A DNA stretch of 61,065 nt from Candidatus Poribacteria bacterium (GCA_012270865.1 JAAXHL010000087.1:1-61065), one strand, 5' to 3'; positions 15,868-25,915 are shown, counted from the first letter of the stretch. Translations and numbers: made by a program. Notes: generated by a model from the letters alone, not told the origin.

Positions 15868-18597
15868 TCACCCAACCCCGACTGTCGTTGTTAACTGTTG
15901 CGGTCTCTGGACATGACTGAAATATGTCTGTGTTAAGACATCGGAAATATCAATCAGTATTTGCGCCAGACGAACCAAGAGTTTTTCCAAACCTGTTCGT
16001 TGTGTCGTTCGACCAGTGTGTGCCGCCAGTTCAATCGTATTAGAAAGCTGCAGCTGCGTTAGTGCCTCTAAAATGAGTTGTTCTTCCTCGCTCAGCCGAT
16101 AGCGGCGTTTTTCTCTCGGTAGTACACGAATATGCGACTCAAGCCGTTTCAACTGATAGAGGAGCGAGCGCGGGTTATCTCCATCAAGCAGCAGCAATTC
16201 CAAAACTGTCGGAAAGTGGAGTTCCGAACGATAACGCTGCCGATACGTAATCAGGCTCTCAGCAGCGGCGAGGACAGATTCAAGCAGGAGGTCTTCGATC
16301 CAATCGTCTTGAACAGCGACAAGGCTTGAGCGACACAGCACAATGAGAAGGAGCGAACGTTCGATACGTCTTCCTACATCCAAACTCATCCAGCCGATCG
16401 TCTGCGTCATGTTCTCGGCATTAAGCCCACTCAATGCGGAAAGAAAAATTATGAGTTGATCAAGTGATACCAGTTCCGCCTCTTGTAGCACGAGGTCTGT
16501 TAATATCTGCCCCACGTTTTCATCTTCAGGGACGCTTTTTTCGAGGGTGGCGCAGAGATCCTCAATACGGTTCATAACACGCCACGTATCCGTAGACCAA
16601 CGATCCCGGACTGCATAAGCAGCGCTGACGAGTGCCTGAAGCGTTGACACTAAGCTTCCATTATTTGTTGTGTCGAACATCACTGAGAGAAGTTCGCTTT
16701 CTAAAGATTGTTCACCTTTTTCGGAAACCAAACCGGGGTGTGAAGACGTTAGACCGGTCAACGATCGGAGCATACTGCGGAGGTAGATGAGTTCGGAAAC
16801 TTCTTGGGGGTCTTCACTGGCGGTCTCAGTCGTGAGAGGTGTCGGTGTTCCCGGTTTCCCTAAATGTGAGGTCTCTAAACCCATCTTGTCCATCTTGACT
16901 TTATCAAGTATAATTCGGAGCAGACGCGCGTGCCCTTCAGCACGTTCCCCATAGCGACCCACCCAAAACAGATTTTCAGCCGCCCGGCTTGAGAGTCCGC
17001 TGGATGCCTCTGCAGTTTGCATGCTCCCTGTTCGTTGCTGCCATAAACTGATATGCGGTTCCGGTTCGGGCGCAAGAATCCACGTATCTTTACTAACACC
17101 TCCGTTTTGGATTGAGACTGTCAATTCCTCTGTCTCGCTCTCACAGCGCGTGAGTCCACCGGGCATTACGGCATAACCATCTTTTTCTGCGAACAAGAAA
17201 GCACGGAGAATCGCACGGCGCGGTTGAAGTCTACCTTCAATCAACGAAGGTGTTGTTGAGAAGTGAATATATTCCTGACCGACATAGAGGTGCGGCTCTG
17301 CGATGATCTTTGAGCGGAGTGCCTCAAGTTCGGCACTACTCAGTTCAGTCCCAAACAGTGAACGGCTACCGGGTTGGCGATAAATGGGTTTGATGACCAA
17401 CGTCTTAAGGTTTGCCAAGACATAATCTTTTTGCTTCGGTTCGCCGCACCACCAAGTAGCAACAGACGGGAGGCGTAACTCTTCACCCATTAGATGCTTT
17501 GCGATACTCGGTAGAAACGGCATCAAACTTGGGTTTTCCAAAGCACCGCTGCCCGGTGGGTTGACCACAATCACGTTTCCGTGTCGAATCGCCTCCAACA
17601 AACCAGCAACACCGAGACGAGAATCTTGTCGAAGTTCCAACGGATCGCAAAAGATGTCGTCCACGCGTCGGAGAATAATATCAACTGGACGCAAACCGTC
17701 AATAGATTTCAACCAGACACGCCCATCCCATACCGTCAAGTCATCGCCTTGCACGAGTGTATAACCGAGGTAGTTTGCGATATAGGCGTGCTCGAAGTAA
17801 GTCTCGTTCAATGGACCAGGAGTCAGCACAACGATATGTGGGTTATGCGTTTGACGTTGTGCAATTCCGGTGGCACTTTCGGATTGCCCAAGTTGGTACT
17901 GTAAAGGTAACTCGAACAGAGTGTTCTGTAATGAACGAAAAAAGGAAGAGAGTCGATGAACGCCGACCTCACCAAAAAAGTTGGGCAAGGCACGAGCAAG
18001 CGCAGTCCGATTTTCGAGGGCATAACTGGCACCTGATGGTGCTTGTGTCCGATCACTGAGAACCCACATCCTACCGTCCGGTCCGCGTGCCAGATCGGTG
18101 GCGTAACTCAAGAGAGACGGAAACCCAGACGGGATAAGTCCAACACACGCGCGTAAAAACCCTGCATGTGTATAAACCACCTCCGGCGGTATCAATCCGT
18201 CTTTGATTAAACGCCGATCTCCATAGAGGTCCGTCAGAATCAAATTGAGCAGCTCGGCGCGCTGCGTCAGCCCAGCAGAGATAGCCTCCCAATCCGTACT
18301 TGAAATAATCAGAGGGATGGGGTCCAATTCCCATGGACGGTGCCCGTGCTGTTCGCCGTGTACCACGTAGGTGACACCGTTTTCACGGAGCAGACGTTGC
18401 ACCTCCTGATGCCGCGACTCCATCTCGGCAAGTCCGAGGGTGTCAAGTGCCTGCATAAAACTCGACCAGTGCGGATTGACCTGCTGATCTCGATTCAGCA
18501 TTTCATCAACCTGTTCACCGTGAGGTGAATTCGCAGAGATCGCGGCGTAATAACTGTTGCCTATTACCTTGCCATCTGTTATCACTGATTGTTGCAT
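15868..18597 (-). CDS. Fusion of circularly permuted type 2 ATP-grasp and alpha-E domain
   Basis: A 909-aa protein. Residues about 70-520 are a circularly permuted ATP-grasp ligase (DUF404/DUF407 type): VYTHAGFLRACVGLIP, RMWVLSDRTQAPSGASYALENR, VIVVNPPGSGALENP, then LVIKPIYRQPGSRSLFG (nucleotide-binding Lys) and a Gly-rich VMPGGLTR. Residues about 540-880 are an alpha-E (DUF403) domain: AAENLFWVGRYGERAEGHARLLR and helical repeats. The same two domains occur as separate genes at 23126-24580 and 22009-23007, so this is a second, fused set. ATP-grasp ligases of this class are predicted to form peptide or amide bonds; the product is unknown. It starts 13 bp after the DUF2126 gene. Confidence 0.9.
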   Translation of the reverse strand: MQQSVITDGKVIGNSYYAAISANSPHGEQVDEMLNRDQQVNPHWSSFMQALDTLGLAEMESRHQEVQRLLRENGVTYVVHGEQHGHRPWELDPIPLIISSTDWEAISAGLTQRAELLNLILTDLYGDRRLIKDGLIPPEVVYTHAGFLRACVGLIPSGFPSLLSYATDLARGPDGRMWVLSDRTQAPSGASYALENRTALARALPNFFGEVGVHRLSSFFRSLQNTLFELPLQYQLGQSESATGIAQRQTHNPHIVVLTPGPLNETYFEHAYIANYLGYTLVQGDDLTVWDGRVWLKSIDGLRPVDIILRRVDDIFCDPLELRQDSRLGVAGLLEAIRHGNVIVVNPPGSGALENPSLMPFLPSIAKHLMGEELRLPSVATWWCGEPKQKDYVLANLKTLVIKPIYRQPGSRSLFGTELSSAELEALRSKIIAEPHLYVGQEYIHFSTTPSLIEGRLQPRRAILRAFLFAEKDGYAVMPGGLTRCESETEELTVSIQNGGVSKDTWILAPEPEPHISLWQQRTGSMQTAEASSGLSSRAAENLFWVGRYGERAEGHARLLRIILDKVKMDKMGLETSHLGKPGTPTPLTTETASEDPQEVSELIYLRSMLRSLTGLTSSHPGLVSEKGEQSLESELLSVMFDTTNNGSLVSTLQALVSAAYAVRDRWSTDTWRVMNRIEDLCATLEKSVPEDENVGQILTDLVLQEAELVSLDQLIIFLSALSGLNAENMTQTIGWMSLDVGRRIERSLLLIVLCRSSLVAVQDDWIEDLLLESVLAAAESLITYRQRYRSELHFPTVLELLLLDGDNPRSLLYQLKRLESHIRVLPREKRRYRLSEEEQLILEALTQLQLSNTIELAAHTGRTTQRTGLEKLLVRLAQILIDISDVLTQTYFSHVQRPQQLTTTVGVG

Positions 18598-18610
18598 GTT
18601 TCATCTATAC

Positions 18611-21600
18611 CTAAGATGGACCCATTCTGAGGTCTAATGTGTACGGATATTCGGCATTCCGTTCTTCTGGCGGAACATCTATTGGACCGGGGGGTGTCCC
18701 TCCAGCGACAAAACGTCCACCTGCCGGTGCTGTCGGTTGCGGTTGGATTCTGCTCGGCGTATGCCCATCTGCCCCGAACCGACTTGTACGACGCGCTTCT
18801 GCTTCGTAAGCGTTGACAGGGATGGTATCGTAACTCCTTCCACCCGGATGCGAAACATGATAACTACAACCACCGACAGACCGGCCGTTCCACGTGTCAA
18901 TAATGTCAAACACAAGTGGAGAGTGCACCCCGATCGTCGGATGTAACGCTGACGGCGGTTGCCACGCGCGGTAACGGACACCACCGATATACTCTCCATG
19001 TGTGCCTGTATTGTGCAAAATTAATCGCCGTCCGTTGCACGTAACGATGTATCGGGAATCCGTCAATCCATTTACTCGTACCTGCATCCGCTCGACGGAG
19101 GAATCAACGAAACGGGAGGTCCCCGCACGCGTTACCTCCTCACCTAATACGTGCCACGGTTCAATCGCCATCCGAAGTTCGAGTTCAATATCTCTTATGT
19201 TGACAGTTCCCAATTTCGGGAATCGGAATTCAAAGAATGGATCCAACCATGCCATCTCAAACGGATAGCCTGCTTCTTGAAGTTCTGTAACGACCTCTTG
19301 TATGTCACCGCGGACGTAGTGGTGGAGCATAAATCTGTCGTGTAGTTCCGTCCCCCAGCGTACCAACTTACCTTTGTAAGGTGTCCCCCAGAATTTGGCG
19401 ATCAAGGCACGAATGAGTAGCATCTGTACAATGCTCATCTGTGAATGTGGTGGCATCTCAAAAGCGCGCATCTCCAAGAGTCCGAGCCGTCCGCCCGCCG
19501 AATCCGGGGAATAGAGTTTATCAATACAAAACTCTGATCGATGCGTGTTGCCTGTGAGATCGACCAACAGGTGCCGTAGGAGCCGATCAATCAGCCAAGG
19601 TGGGACATCTTCTTCTACCGCCCGTTCCGGAATTTGCGCGAAAGCGACCTCAAGTTCATAGAGGGTTTCGTCGCGCCCTTCATCAACACGCGGCGCTTGG
19701 CTCGTCGGTCCGATGAAGGTCCCCGAAAAAAGATACGACAGACAGGGGTGATGTTGCCAGTATGTGATAAGGCTGCGTAACAGATCGGGTCGTCGTAAGA
19801 GCGGGCTATCCGCCGGAGTACGACCACCGATGACGACGTGGTTGCCGCCCCCTGTTCCGGTATGCCTACCGTCTAACATAAATTTTTCGGCACTCAGTCC
19901 GGCTAACCGCGCTTGTTCGTAAAGCGTTGTGGTATTATGGACCAGTTCATCCCAATTTTCCGCAGGATGGATATTCACCTCAATCACACCCGGGTCAGGT
20001 GTCACACTCAACGATTGGACACGCGAATCGTGAGGCACCTCATACCCTTCAAGAATCACAGGTATATCTAAGGTCTCAGCGGTTGCTTCGATCGCCTTAA
20101 GCAGCGAGAGAGAGTGTTCTAAATGCGTCAGTGGCGGTATAAAGATGTGCAGCCGACCCTCACGCGGTTCAATGCATAGTGCTGTTTGAAATACGGTTTG
20201 TGGTTCACTGTCTTTTGTTGCGGATTCACGCTCGTAGGAGGAGTCGGGTAACCCTGTTTCCTCTACAGCGGGGTCTAAAATCTCCTCGCGTGGTTCAAAG
20301 GGATCGCGCTCGTAAGCCGGATCCCGCGCTTCAGGTGGTGCCCACTGCATAGACTCCAACGGTAGACGGAACCCTATCGGCGAATCACCGGGGATTAGGT
20401 ACATGCGTTCACCCTTAAAACGCCAGACACAACTCTCCCAAGTATCATCAACGAGTTGCCAGCGTAGCGGTAGGACGTAGCCGATCGGTTCACCAAGCAC
20501 CTCTGTTTGCATTAACTGTGCCAGCCGCTGGCGGTCAGATGCCTCTTTGAAGTCGAAATCAAGCGGATTAACATTGACAGGCAGCCTATCTTCCGTCCAG
20601 AGGAAATAGAGAGCGTCTTCATAAGCCGGTAATATCGAATCTGGCGTGATTCGCAATAGTTCCGTGAGATGACAGACGAATCGTTCAGCATCTGCGACCG
20701 CGAAACCGTAATCTTTATGCGGGTCAGCGAGGTATTTATCGTTCTGCCAGACAGGCACGCCATCTTTCCGCCAAAAACATCCGAACTTCCAACGCGGTAG
20801 CGGCTCACCTGGGTACCATTTGCCTTGTCCATAATAGAGCGCGCCGCCGGGTCCGAAACTATCGCGCAAACGCCGCAAGAGTTCTGCACCTAATTCTCTT
20901 TTCCTTGGACTGTCCGCCTCCGTATCCCATTCTGGACTGTCTGTGTTCTCAATTGACACGAAGGTGGGTTCACCGCCCATAGTCAACCGAATGTCATTTC
21001 GGATTATCTCCTCGTCCACTTGGTGCCCGAGGGAGTTAATCGCTGTCCACTGTGTCTCCGTGTAAGGTTTCGTAACACGCGGATCCTCGTGGATACGCTG
21101 CACGGTATTGCTATAGGTAAACTCTGTTTCACACGCATCTAAAGAGCCGGTAACCGGTGCCGCACTCACTGGGTCCGCCACACACGCCAACGGAATATGT
21201 CCCTCACCAGCGAATAAGCCGGATGTCGGGTCAAGACCTATCCAGCCTGCACCGGGTGCATAGACCTCGCACCACGCATGCAAATCGGTGAAATCTTGCG
21301 ATGGACCGGCAGGACCCTCTACCGGCTTCTGGTCCGCAACCAATTGGATGAGGTAACCTGAAACAAATCGGGCTGCTAAACCGAGGTGTCGTAAGGTCTG
21401 AACCAGCAGCCACCCCGTATCCCGACAAGAGCCTATCTGTTTCTCCAAAGTCTCCTCACAGGATTGGACCCCAGGTTCCATGCGAACCGTGTATTTTATA
21501 TCTTCCCACAGGGATTGATTGATAGCAACGAGAAAATCGATCAATTTCTCCTTTGTGCGAGGGATATTCGCTAACCGCGCTGCCAGCAGGGACCCGTCCT

Positions 21601-21964
21601 CTTTCACTTCAAGGAAGGGTGCTAATTCTTCTTTCAACTGCGGTTCGTAGACAAACGGATAGTGTTCAGCACTCGCTTCAAGGAAGAAGTCGAACGGATT
21701 GATAACGGTCATGTTTGCGACGAGATCAACTTCAATAGATAAGGCATGTGTCGGTTCTGGAAAAACAACGCGAGCCTGATAATTGCCGAACGGGTCTTGC
21801 TGCCAATTGATAAAATGCTTTTCGGGTTCAATTTTTAGCGAATACGCCTCGATCGGTGTTCGACAATGAACGGCCGGCCGCAGTCGAAAAATGTGCGGGG
21901 ACAAATTAACCAGACGGTCATATTGATAAAGAGATTTATGGTTAATGGCTACGCGAATTGACAT
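18611..21964 (-). CDS. Transglutaminase/DUF2126 large protein
   Basis: A 1117-aa protein. Residues 1-100 are Bact_transglu_N (MSIRVAINHKSLYQYDR). Residues about 150-260 are a transglutaminase core with Cys180 (IGSCRDTGWLL), His229 (DLHAWCEVYAP) and Asp245 (GLDPTSG). Residues about 310-1117 are the DUF2126 region, including GGEPTFVSIENTDSPEW, GPGGALYYGQGKWYPGEPLP and LDGRHTGTGGGNHVVIGG, which has been compared with glutamine-synthetase-like ligases. ATG 21964 is chosen because it matches the family N-terminus and has GGAGA about 9 nt upstream; an earlier ATG at 22003 adds 13 unlike residues. It belongs to the cluster with alpha-E and ATP-grasp genes, 44 bp after the former. Predicted to act in making or trimming an amide-linked peptide; substrate unknown. 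Confidence 0.92.
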   Translation of the reverse strand: MSIRVAINHKSLYQYDRLVNLSPHIFRLRPAVHCRTPIEAYSLKIEPEKHFINWQQDPFGNYQARVVFPEPTHALSIEVDLVANMTVINPFDFFLEASAEHYPFVYEPQLKEELAPFLEVKEDGSLLAARLANIPRTKEKLIDFLVAINQSLWEDIKYTVRMEPGVQSCEETLEKQIGSCRDTGWLLVQTLRHLGLAARFVSGYLIQLVADQKPVEGPAGPSQDFTDLHAWCEVYAPGAGWIGLDPTSGLFAGEGHIPLACVADPVSAAPVTGSLDACETEFTYSNTVQRIHEDPRVTKPYTETQWTAINSLGHQVDEEIIRNDIRLTMGGEPTFVSIENTDSPEWDTEADSPRKRELGAELLRRLRDSFGPGGALYYGQGKWYPGEPLPRWKFGCFWRKDGVPVWQNDKYLADPHKDYGFAVADAERFVCHLTELLRITPDSILPAYEDALYFLWTEDRLPVNVNPLDFDFKEASDRQRLAQLMQTEVLGEPIGYVLPLRWQLVDDTWESCVWRFKGERMYLIPGDSPIGFRLPLESMQWAPPEARDPAYERDPFEPREEILDPAVEETGLPDSSYERESATKDSEPQTVFQTALCIEPREGRLHIFIPPLTHLEHSLSLLKAIEATAETLDIPVILEGYEVPHDSRVQSLSVTPDPGVIEVNIHPAENWDELVHNTTTLYEQARLAGLSAEKFMLDGRHTGTGGGNHVVIGGRTPADSPLLRRPDLLRSLITYWQHHPCLSYLFSGTFIGPTSQAPRVDEGRDETLYELEVAFAQIPERAVEEDVPPWLIDRLLRHLLVDLTGNTHRSEFCIDKLYSPDSAGGRLGLLEMRAFEMPPHSQMSIVQMLLIRALIAKFWGTPYKGKLVRWGTELHDRFMLHHYVRGDIQEVVTELQEAGYPFEMAWLDPFFEFRFPKLGTVNIRDIELELRMAIEPWHVLGEEVTRAGTSRFVDSSVERMQVRVNGLTDSRYIVTCNGRRLILHNTGTHGEYIGGVRYRAWQPPSALHPTIGVHSPLVFDIIDTWNGRSVGGCSYHVSHPGGRSYDTIPVNAYEAEARRTSRFGADGHTPSRIQPQPTAPAGGRFVAGGTPPGPIDVPPEERNAEYPYTLDLRMGPS

Positions 21965-22008
21965 CTCTGTCGATCTCCGTTTAGAATTCCGTGGTCGCAA
22001 CATCTGAG

Positions 22009-23007
22009 CTATGAAGATGCCTGTTCCTGGGACGATCCGTGTTCTTCAACGGGTTCCCCATTGATAGGTCGTAAGGCGAAAAACGTTTTGTGAATGTCGG
22101 CACCGACTAAGTTGAGTTTCGTTTGGAAGGCATCAAGGAACTCGTGTAGACCGGTAGAGAGGATCTGTTTAACTTGGGTGTATGCGAACTCAGCGCGAAG
22201 CTGACCCAAACGCTGCTCTGCCGGATTAGAGAACGTCTCCAAGGGTGTCCCAGATATCGCATGTAGTGACTCCTCCGCTTTAGAGAGACAATAGAGAACG
22301 GACCTCGGGAATTCGCGGTCTAACAGCAGAAAAGCGACAACATCGTCTGGAGAGATGAGTCCGTGGGTGCGCCGATACATCTCAAAACCGCTTGCGGAAT
22401 GGAGGAGCGCGCCCCACTGAATGTCATCAAACGGCGTGTTGACATCCCAAACAGACGGAAGCAGAATGAAGTATTTGACATCAACGATTCGCGATGTTTT
22501 ATCAGCGCGTTCGATGAGCCGTCCCAATTGGCAAAAGTGCCAACCTTCGCTATGCGACATGATGTTGTCTGTCAGTCCCATGAAAAGGTGCGAGGCGATT
22601 TTGATGTCACGAAAAAACTCATGCGGTTCTGCCATCGCCCATTCTTCGGAGGTGTTGGTAACCAACAAGTAGGCATCGTTTAGCTGCTCCCACATCTCCG
22701 ATGAGATGTTTTCCCGTATAGACCTGGCGTTTTCACGGGCGGCACGGAGACAAGAGATAATAGAGTTCGGGTTTTCGGCATCAAATGTCAGAAACCGGAT
22801 CACCGCTTCACGGGAGGACTCACCGTAGCGTTCAGCAAATACCTCGTCGTCGCCTGTCGTAGCGACAAGCGGCTGCCATTGTGCCTGCATGCCGACAGGC
22901 GTATCAAGGATAAGGTGTAAATTGACATCGACAAAACGGGCGACGTTTTCGGCGCGTTCAATGTAGCGACTCATCCAATAGATTGATTCAGCAACACGAC
23001 TTAGCAT
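22009..23007 (-). CDS. Alpha-E domain protein (DUF403)
   Basis: A 332-aa all-helical protein with the family N-terminus MLSRVAESIYWMSRYIERAE, central DAENPNSIISCLRAARENAR and DREFPRSVLYCLSKAEESL. No enzyme activity is established for alpha-E; it nearly always accompanies circularly permuted ATP-grasp and transglutaminase genes and is presumed a partner or carrier in the same pathway. It lies between the ATP-grasp gene (stop 23126) and the DUF2126 gene. Its ATG follows a degenerate copy of the RBS-bearing repeat (CCGCAAGGAAAATTAAAAT). Confidence 0.92.
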   Translation of the reverse strand: MLSRVAESIYWMSRYIERAENVARFVDVNLHLILDTPVGMQAQWQPLVATTGDDEVFAERYGESSREAVIRFLTFDAENPNSIISCLRAARENARSIRENISSEMWEQLNDAYLLVTNTSEEWAMAEPHEFFRDIKIASHLFMGLTDNIMSHSEGWHFCQLGRLIERADKTSRIVDVKYFILLPSVWDVNTPFDDIQWGALLHSASGFEMYRRTHGLISPDDVVAFLLLDREFPRSVLYCLSKAEESLHAISGTPLETFSNPAEQRLGQLRAEFAYTQVKQILSTGLHEFLDAFQTKLNLVGADIHKTFFALRPINGEPVEEHGSSQEQASS

Positions 23008-23105
23008 ATTTTAATTTTCCTTGCGGTCAGTCAGACAAGTTTGATAACACCGATCCATTATAGAATCCAAGCCGCACGTTGTTTGGCTTTTCCCACTTCG
23101 GACTA
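23008..23105 (-). repeat. Degenerate copy of the RBS-bearing leader repeat
   Basis: The minus strand has a GTAG...CGAAGTGGGAAAAG part near 23085-23105, resembling CGTAGCTTG...CGAAGTGGAAAGCG, and ends with CCGCAAGGAAAATTAAAAT directly before ATG 23007. The CGAAGTGG-to-ATG distance is about 93 nt against 78 in the intact copies, so the middle has changed. Confidence 0.55.
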
Positions 23106-23125
23106 CTGGTGAAGAAACCTCGCCT

Positions 23126-24580
23126 CTACGTAGATTGTCCTGACGCTCCCGATAAAACCCACGTATCCTTGCTACCACCACCTTGCGACGAATTGACAAC
23201 GAGCGATCCCTTTTTAAGCGCAACCCGCGTGAGTCCACCGGGGAGAACATAGATGTCTTCGCCATAAAGAATGAACGGACGAAGATCAACGTGTCGTCCC
23301 TCAAGATGGTCGTCAATAAGGACCGGAACCCGTGAAAGCGAGAGCGTCGGTTGTGCGATATAGTTGCGCGGATTGGCTTCGATGCGGCGAGCGAACTCTT
23401 CCTGTTCCGCCTTTGTCGAATGCGGACCGATTAACATCCCATAGCCACCCGACTGGTTCGCTTCTTTCACAACAAGTTCGTTGAGATGCTCAAGAACGTA
23501 TTTTCGATCCGTGTCTTCCCAACACATATAAGTCGGAACATTCGGAACAATAACATCTTCGCCGAGGTAGTACTTGATAATCTCCGGTACAAACGAGCAG
23601 ACAACTTTGTCGTCAGCGACACACGTACCGGGAGCGTTGACAAGTGCGATGCGTCCTGCTTTGTAGACCTCCATCAGTCCAGGAACACCGAGTACGGATT
23701 CTGATTTGAACACTTTCGGATCAAGGAAATCGTCGTTAATGCGACGGTAGAGGACATCAATCCGCTCAAAACCTTTCGTTGTTCGGGCGTGAACGAACCC
23801 ATCCATCACCACAAGGTCACGTCCTTCAACCAACTCGACACCCATCTGTTGCGCAAGAAAGGAGTGCTCAAAGTAGGCAGAATTGTAGATTCCTGGCGTG
23901 AGGACAGCGACTGTAGGCGAAGCCACTCTGTCTGTCGCAAGGTAACGAAGCGTATTCAGCAGATTGCTCGGATAATCTTCTACGGGTTGGATTTGCGACA
24001 TCCCAAAAAGCTGCGGGAAAGTCCGTTTCATAACCTGCCGGTTCTCCACCACATAGGAGACCCCGGACGGACAACCGAGATTATCTTCTAAGACGTATAT
24101 CTGTCCATCGCCGTCCCGAACCAAATCTGTACCGGTGATGTGGCACCAGATACCGCGCGGCGGATTCAAACCGACACACGGCTGCAGATAGCGCTCTGAT
24201 GAAAGTACGACATCCGCCGGAACTACGCCGTCCTTTAGGATCTTCTGATCGTGATAAACGTCGTCGATGAATAGGTTCAACGCGTGGATACGCTGTTTGA
24301 GCCCGCGTTCTATCCAACTCCATTCATCCGCGTCAATAATTCGCGGAATAAGATCAAACGGAAAAATTTTTTCGACACCTTGTTCGTCGGCATAGACGTT
24401 GAAGGTGATCCCCATGCGGAGCAGCGCATGTTCGGCGGCAATCTGACGGCGTGTCAGTTCACCTTCTGAGAAACTTCCGATCCGCTCAACTAACATCTGA
24501 GCAGCAGGACGTGGATGCCCGTCTGGCGCGAACATCTCGTCATAAAATCCATCAGTGTCGTATCCATCAAATCCTGTCAT
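23126..24580 (-). CDS. Circularly permuted type 2 ATP-grasp protein
   Basis: A 484-aa member of the DUF404/DUF407 ATP-grasp family, predicted to ligate a carboxylate to an amine using ATP. Visible landmarks are FDLIPRIIDADEWSWIERGL, SERYLQPCVGLNPP, GQIYVLEDNLGCPSGVSYVV, RINDDFLDPKVF, VNAPGTCVADDK, and LNELVVKEANQSGGYGMLIG with the nucleotide-binding lysine and Gly loop, then VLPGGLTRVALKKGSLVVN. ATG 24580 (MTGFDGYDTDGFYDEMF) matches the family start; an in-frame start at 24643 would add 21 unlike residues. First gene of the cluster, 84 bp after the PhyH gene on the same strand. The C-terminal region overlaps a fragment of the palindromic repeat (AAACCTCGCC at 23115-23124). Confidence 0.93.
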   Translation of the reverse strand: MTGFDGYDTDGFYDEMFAPDGHPRPAAQMLVERIGSFSEGELTRRQIAAEHALLRMGITFNVYADEQGVEKIFPFDLIPRIIDADEWSWIERGLKQRIHALNLFIDDVYHDQKILKDGVVPADVVLSSERYLQPCVGLNPPRGIWCHITGTDLVRDGDGQIYVLEDNLGCPSGVSYVVENRQVMKRTFPQLFGMSQIQPVEDYPSNLLNTLRYLATDRVASPTVAVLTPGIYNSAYFEHSFLAQQMGVELVEGRDLVVMDGFVHARTTKGFERIDVLYRRINDDFLDPKVFKSESVLGVPGLMEVYKAGRIALVNAPGTCVADDKVVCSFVPEIIKYYLGEDVIVPNVPTYMCWEDTDRKYVLEHLNELVVKEANQSGGYGMLIGPHSTKAEQEEFARRIEANPRNYIAQPTLSLSRVPVLIDDHLEGRHVDLRPFILYGEDIYVLPGGLTRVALKKGSLVVNSSQGGGSKDTWVLSGASGQST

Positions 24581-24664
24581 GGCAATAGGTCTCCGTAGCT
24601 TTACGCAGATTACAGCAAGGGTCCGCTCGCTTGCTGGACACAAAGGAACTAATGAGTTGTAGCG

Positions 24665-25843
24665 TTAGGCAACGGTTTGGTAGGCTTCCCATGCGTCGCC
24701 TGCTGCTGCGGCTTGACGCTCCAATTCAGTGCGCCATCCAGCGACTTTGCCAGATTTGATCTGCCTGACATCAAAGCCGGCGTATCGGTCCTCAAGCGTG
24801 TCCCCGAGTTTATGTCTCTCCGCCCAACGGTCCCATGCCGTCTGCATAAACTTGTGCGGTAAAGCGTCTCGGACAGCAGGATCAAGTTGCCATGCGCTTC
24901 GCGCATCCGAGACTGAGGGTTCGCCAGTGAACTCGCCCGACCATTTCGACCAACCAATTGACAGCGTGTTACGTTCGCGTTCAGGCACAGTGTGCCCGGT
25001 GTGGATGTTGTTACCATTACGGATGAGTGCCTCTCCCGGCTTCAGCCGAATCGCAACCTGACCGGGTAACGGGTCTTTCTTGTTCCAACTCGGCGTATGC
25101 GGAACACCCTGATCCTTCATTGCTTGTGGGAGTAGCACGTCATGCTCAAAAGGCGTGCGCCATCGGTGATGGCTACCGGGAATGAGTTCATGGCATTCGT
25201 CATCTGTAAGTGCCAAAAACATGCTCACGCCGTTCCGTTCGGTAATTCGCTTCTCGTTGCTCTCTTGAATTTCTTTCCAACGGGTACGCTCGACTTCTTC
25301 GGAATAGTCTTCAGGTGTGTTTCCGCGGATTTCCCGCTGTGAGAAGTACCCCGCTCCATCTCCCCACCAGGTCACGTCTCTGTGCCAACTGGGTCCGTTC
25401 TCCTGCTTCCGTGGATTTGCCCATAACAGCATACCACTGAACGCCAGGTCTTCAGGTTGTAGACCGTGACACCAAGAAGCAACGAAGTCGAGGAAATCCG
25501 AAGAACCGTGGAATTCAGCGAAACTCGTTTCACCGAAAGCGGGATGGATGAGTCCCCGGATTGCCCACGGTTCATCGTGTGCTGCGCGATGGACGTAACC
25601 TTTCGAGCAATCAATTAAGTCGTAGACGTTTTCCGGGGCACACGCCTCGGTAACACGTCGTCCGGCTTCCCGAAGAATAGGGATCCAAGGGTTACCAACA
25701 AAGTCGTTGATAATAACAAAACCGTGCTCCTTGAGGTATTCTAATCTTTCAGGTGTAGCACCCGGAGCCGAAAGTTCAGGTTTGAAATCTGCGAATGCAG
25801 TCGCGCGGTAAGTTTCCTTCGCTTGTGATTCATTCGTGCTCAT
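24665..25843 (-). CDS. Phytanoyl-CoA dioxygenase (PhyH) family Fe(II)/2-oxoglutarate oxygenase
   Basis: A 392-aa cytoplasmic protein of the PhyH fold. The metal triad is visible as HxD in SWHRDVTWW and the distal His in NIHTGHTVPERE, with the 2-oxoglutarate-binding Arg in ERERNTLSIGW. Other features are LKEHGFVIINDFV at the N-terminus and ELIPGSHHRW. It is about 100 aa longer than the other PhyH proteins here, with a C-terminal extension after residue 310 (AWDRWAERHKLGDTL). Substrate unknown. GGAGGA lies 8 nt before ATG, and a TTGAAG-16-TAAAAT promoter lies at 25888-25915. It is possibly co-transcribed with the ATP-grasp cluster downstream (84-bp gap). Confidence 0.88.
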   Translation of the reverse strand: MSTNESQAKETYRATAFADFKPELSAPGATPERLEYLKEHGFVIINDFVGNPWIPILREAGRRVTEACAPENVYDLIDCSKGYVHRAAHDEPWAIRGLIHPAFGETSFAEFHGSSDFLDFVASWCHGLQPEDLAFSGMLLWANPRKQENGPSWHRDVTWWGDGAGYFSQREIRGNTPEDYSEEVERTRWKEIQESNEKRITERNGVSMFLALTDDECHELIPGSHHRWRTPFEHDVLLPQAMKDQGVPHTPSWNKKDPLPGQVAIRLKPGEALIRNGNNIHTGHTVPERERNTLSIGWSKWSGEFTGEPSVSDARSAWQLDPAVRDALPHKFMQTAWDRWAERHKLGDTLEDRYAGFDVRQIKSGKVAGWRTELERQAAAAGDAWEAYQTVA

Positions 25844-25887
25844 TAGTTGTTCCTCCGTGTTAGGCAGTTACGTTGAACGAGTACGCT

Positions 25888-25915
25888 ATTTTAACACATT
25901 TCGCATATTCTTCAA
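25888..25915 (-). promoter_or_regulatory. Promoter of the PhyH gene (25843) and possibly the ATP-grasp cluster
   Basis: Minus strand: TTGAAG (25915-25910), a 16-bp spacer, TAAAAT (25893-25888). Predicted start is about 25881, giving a leader of roughly 38 nt before ATG with GGAGGA as SD. Confidence 0.55.
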
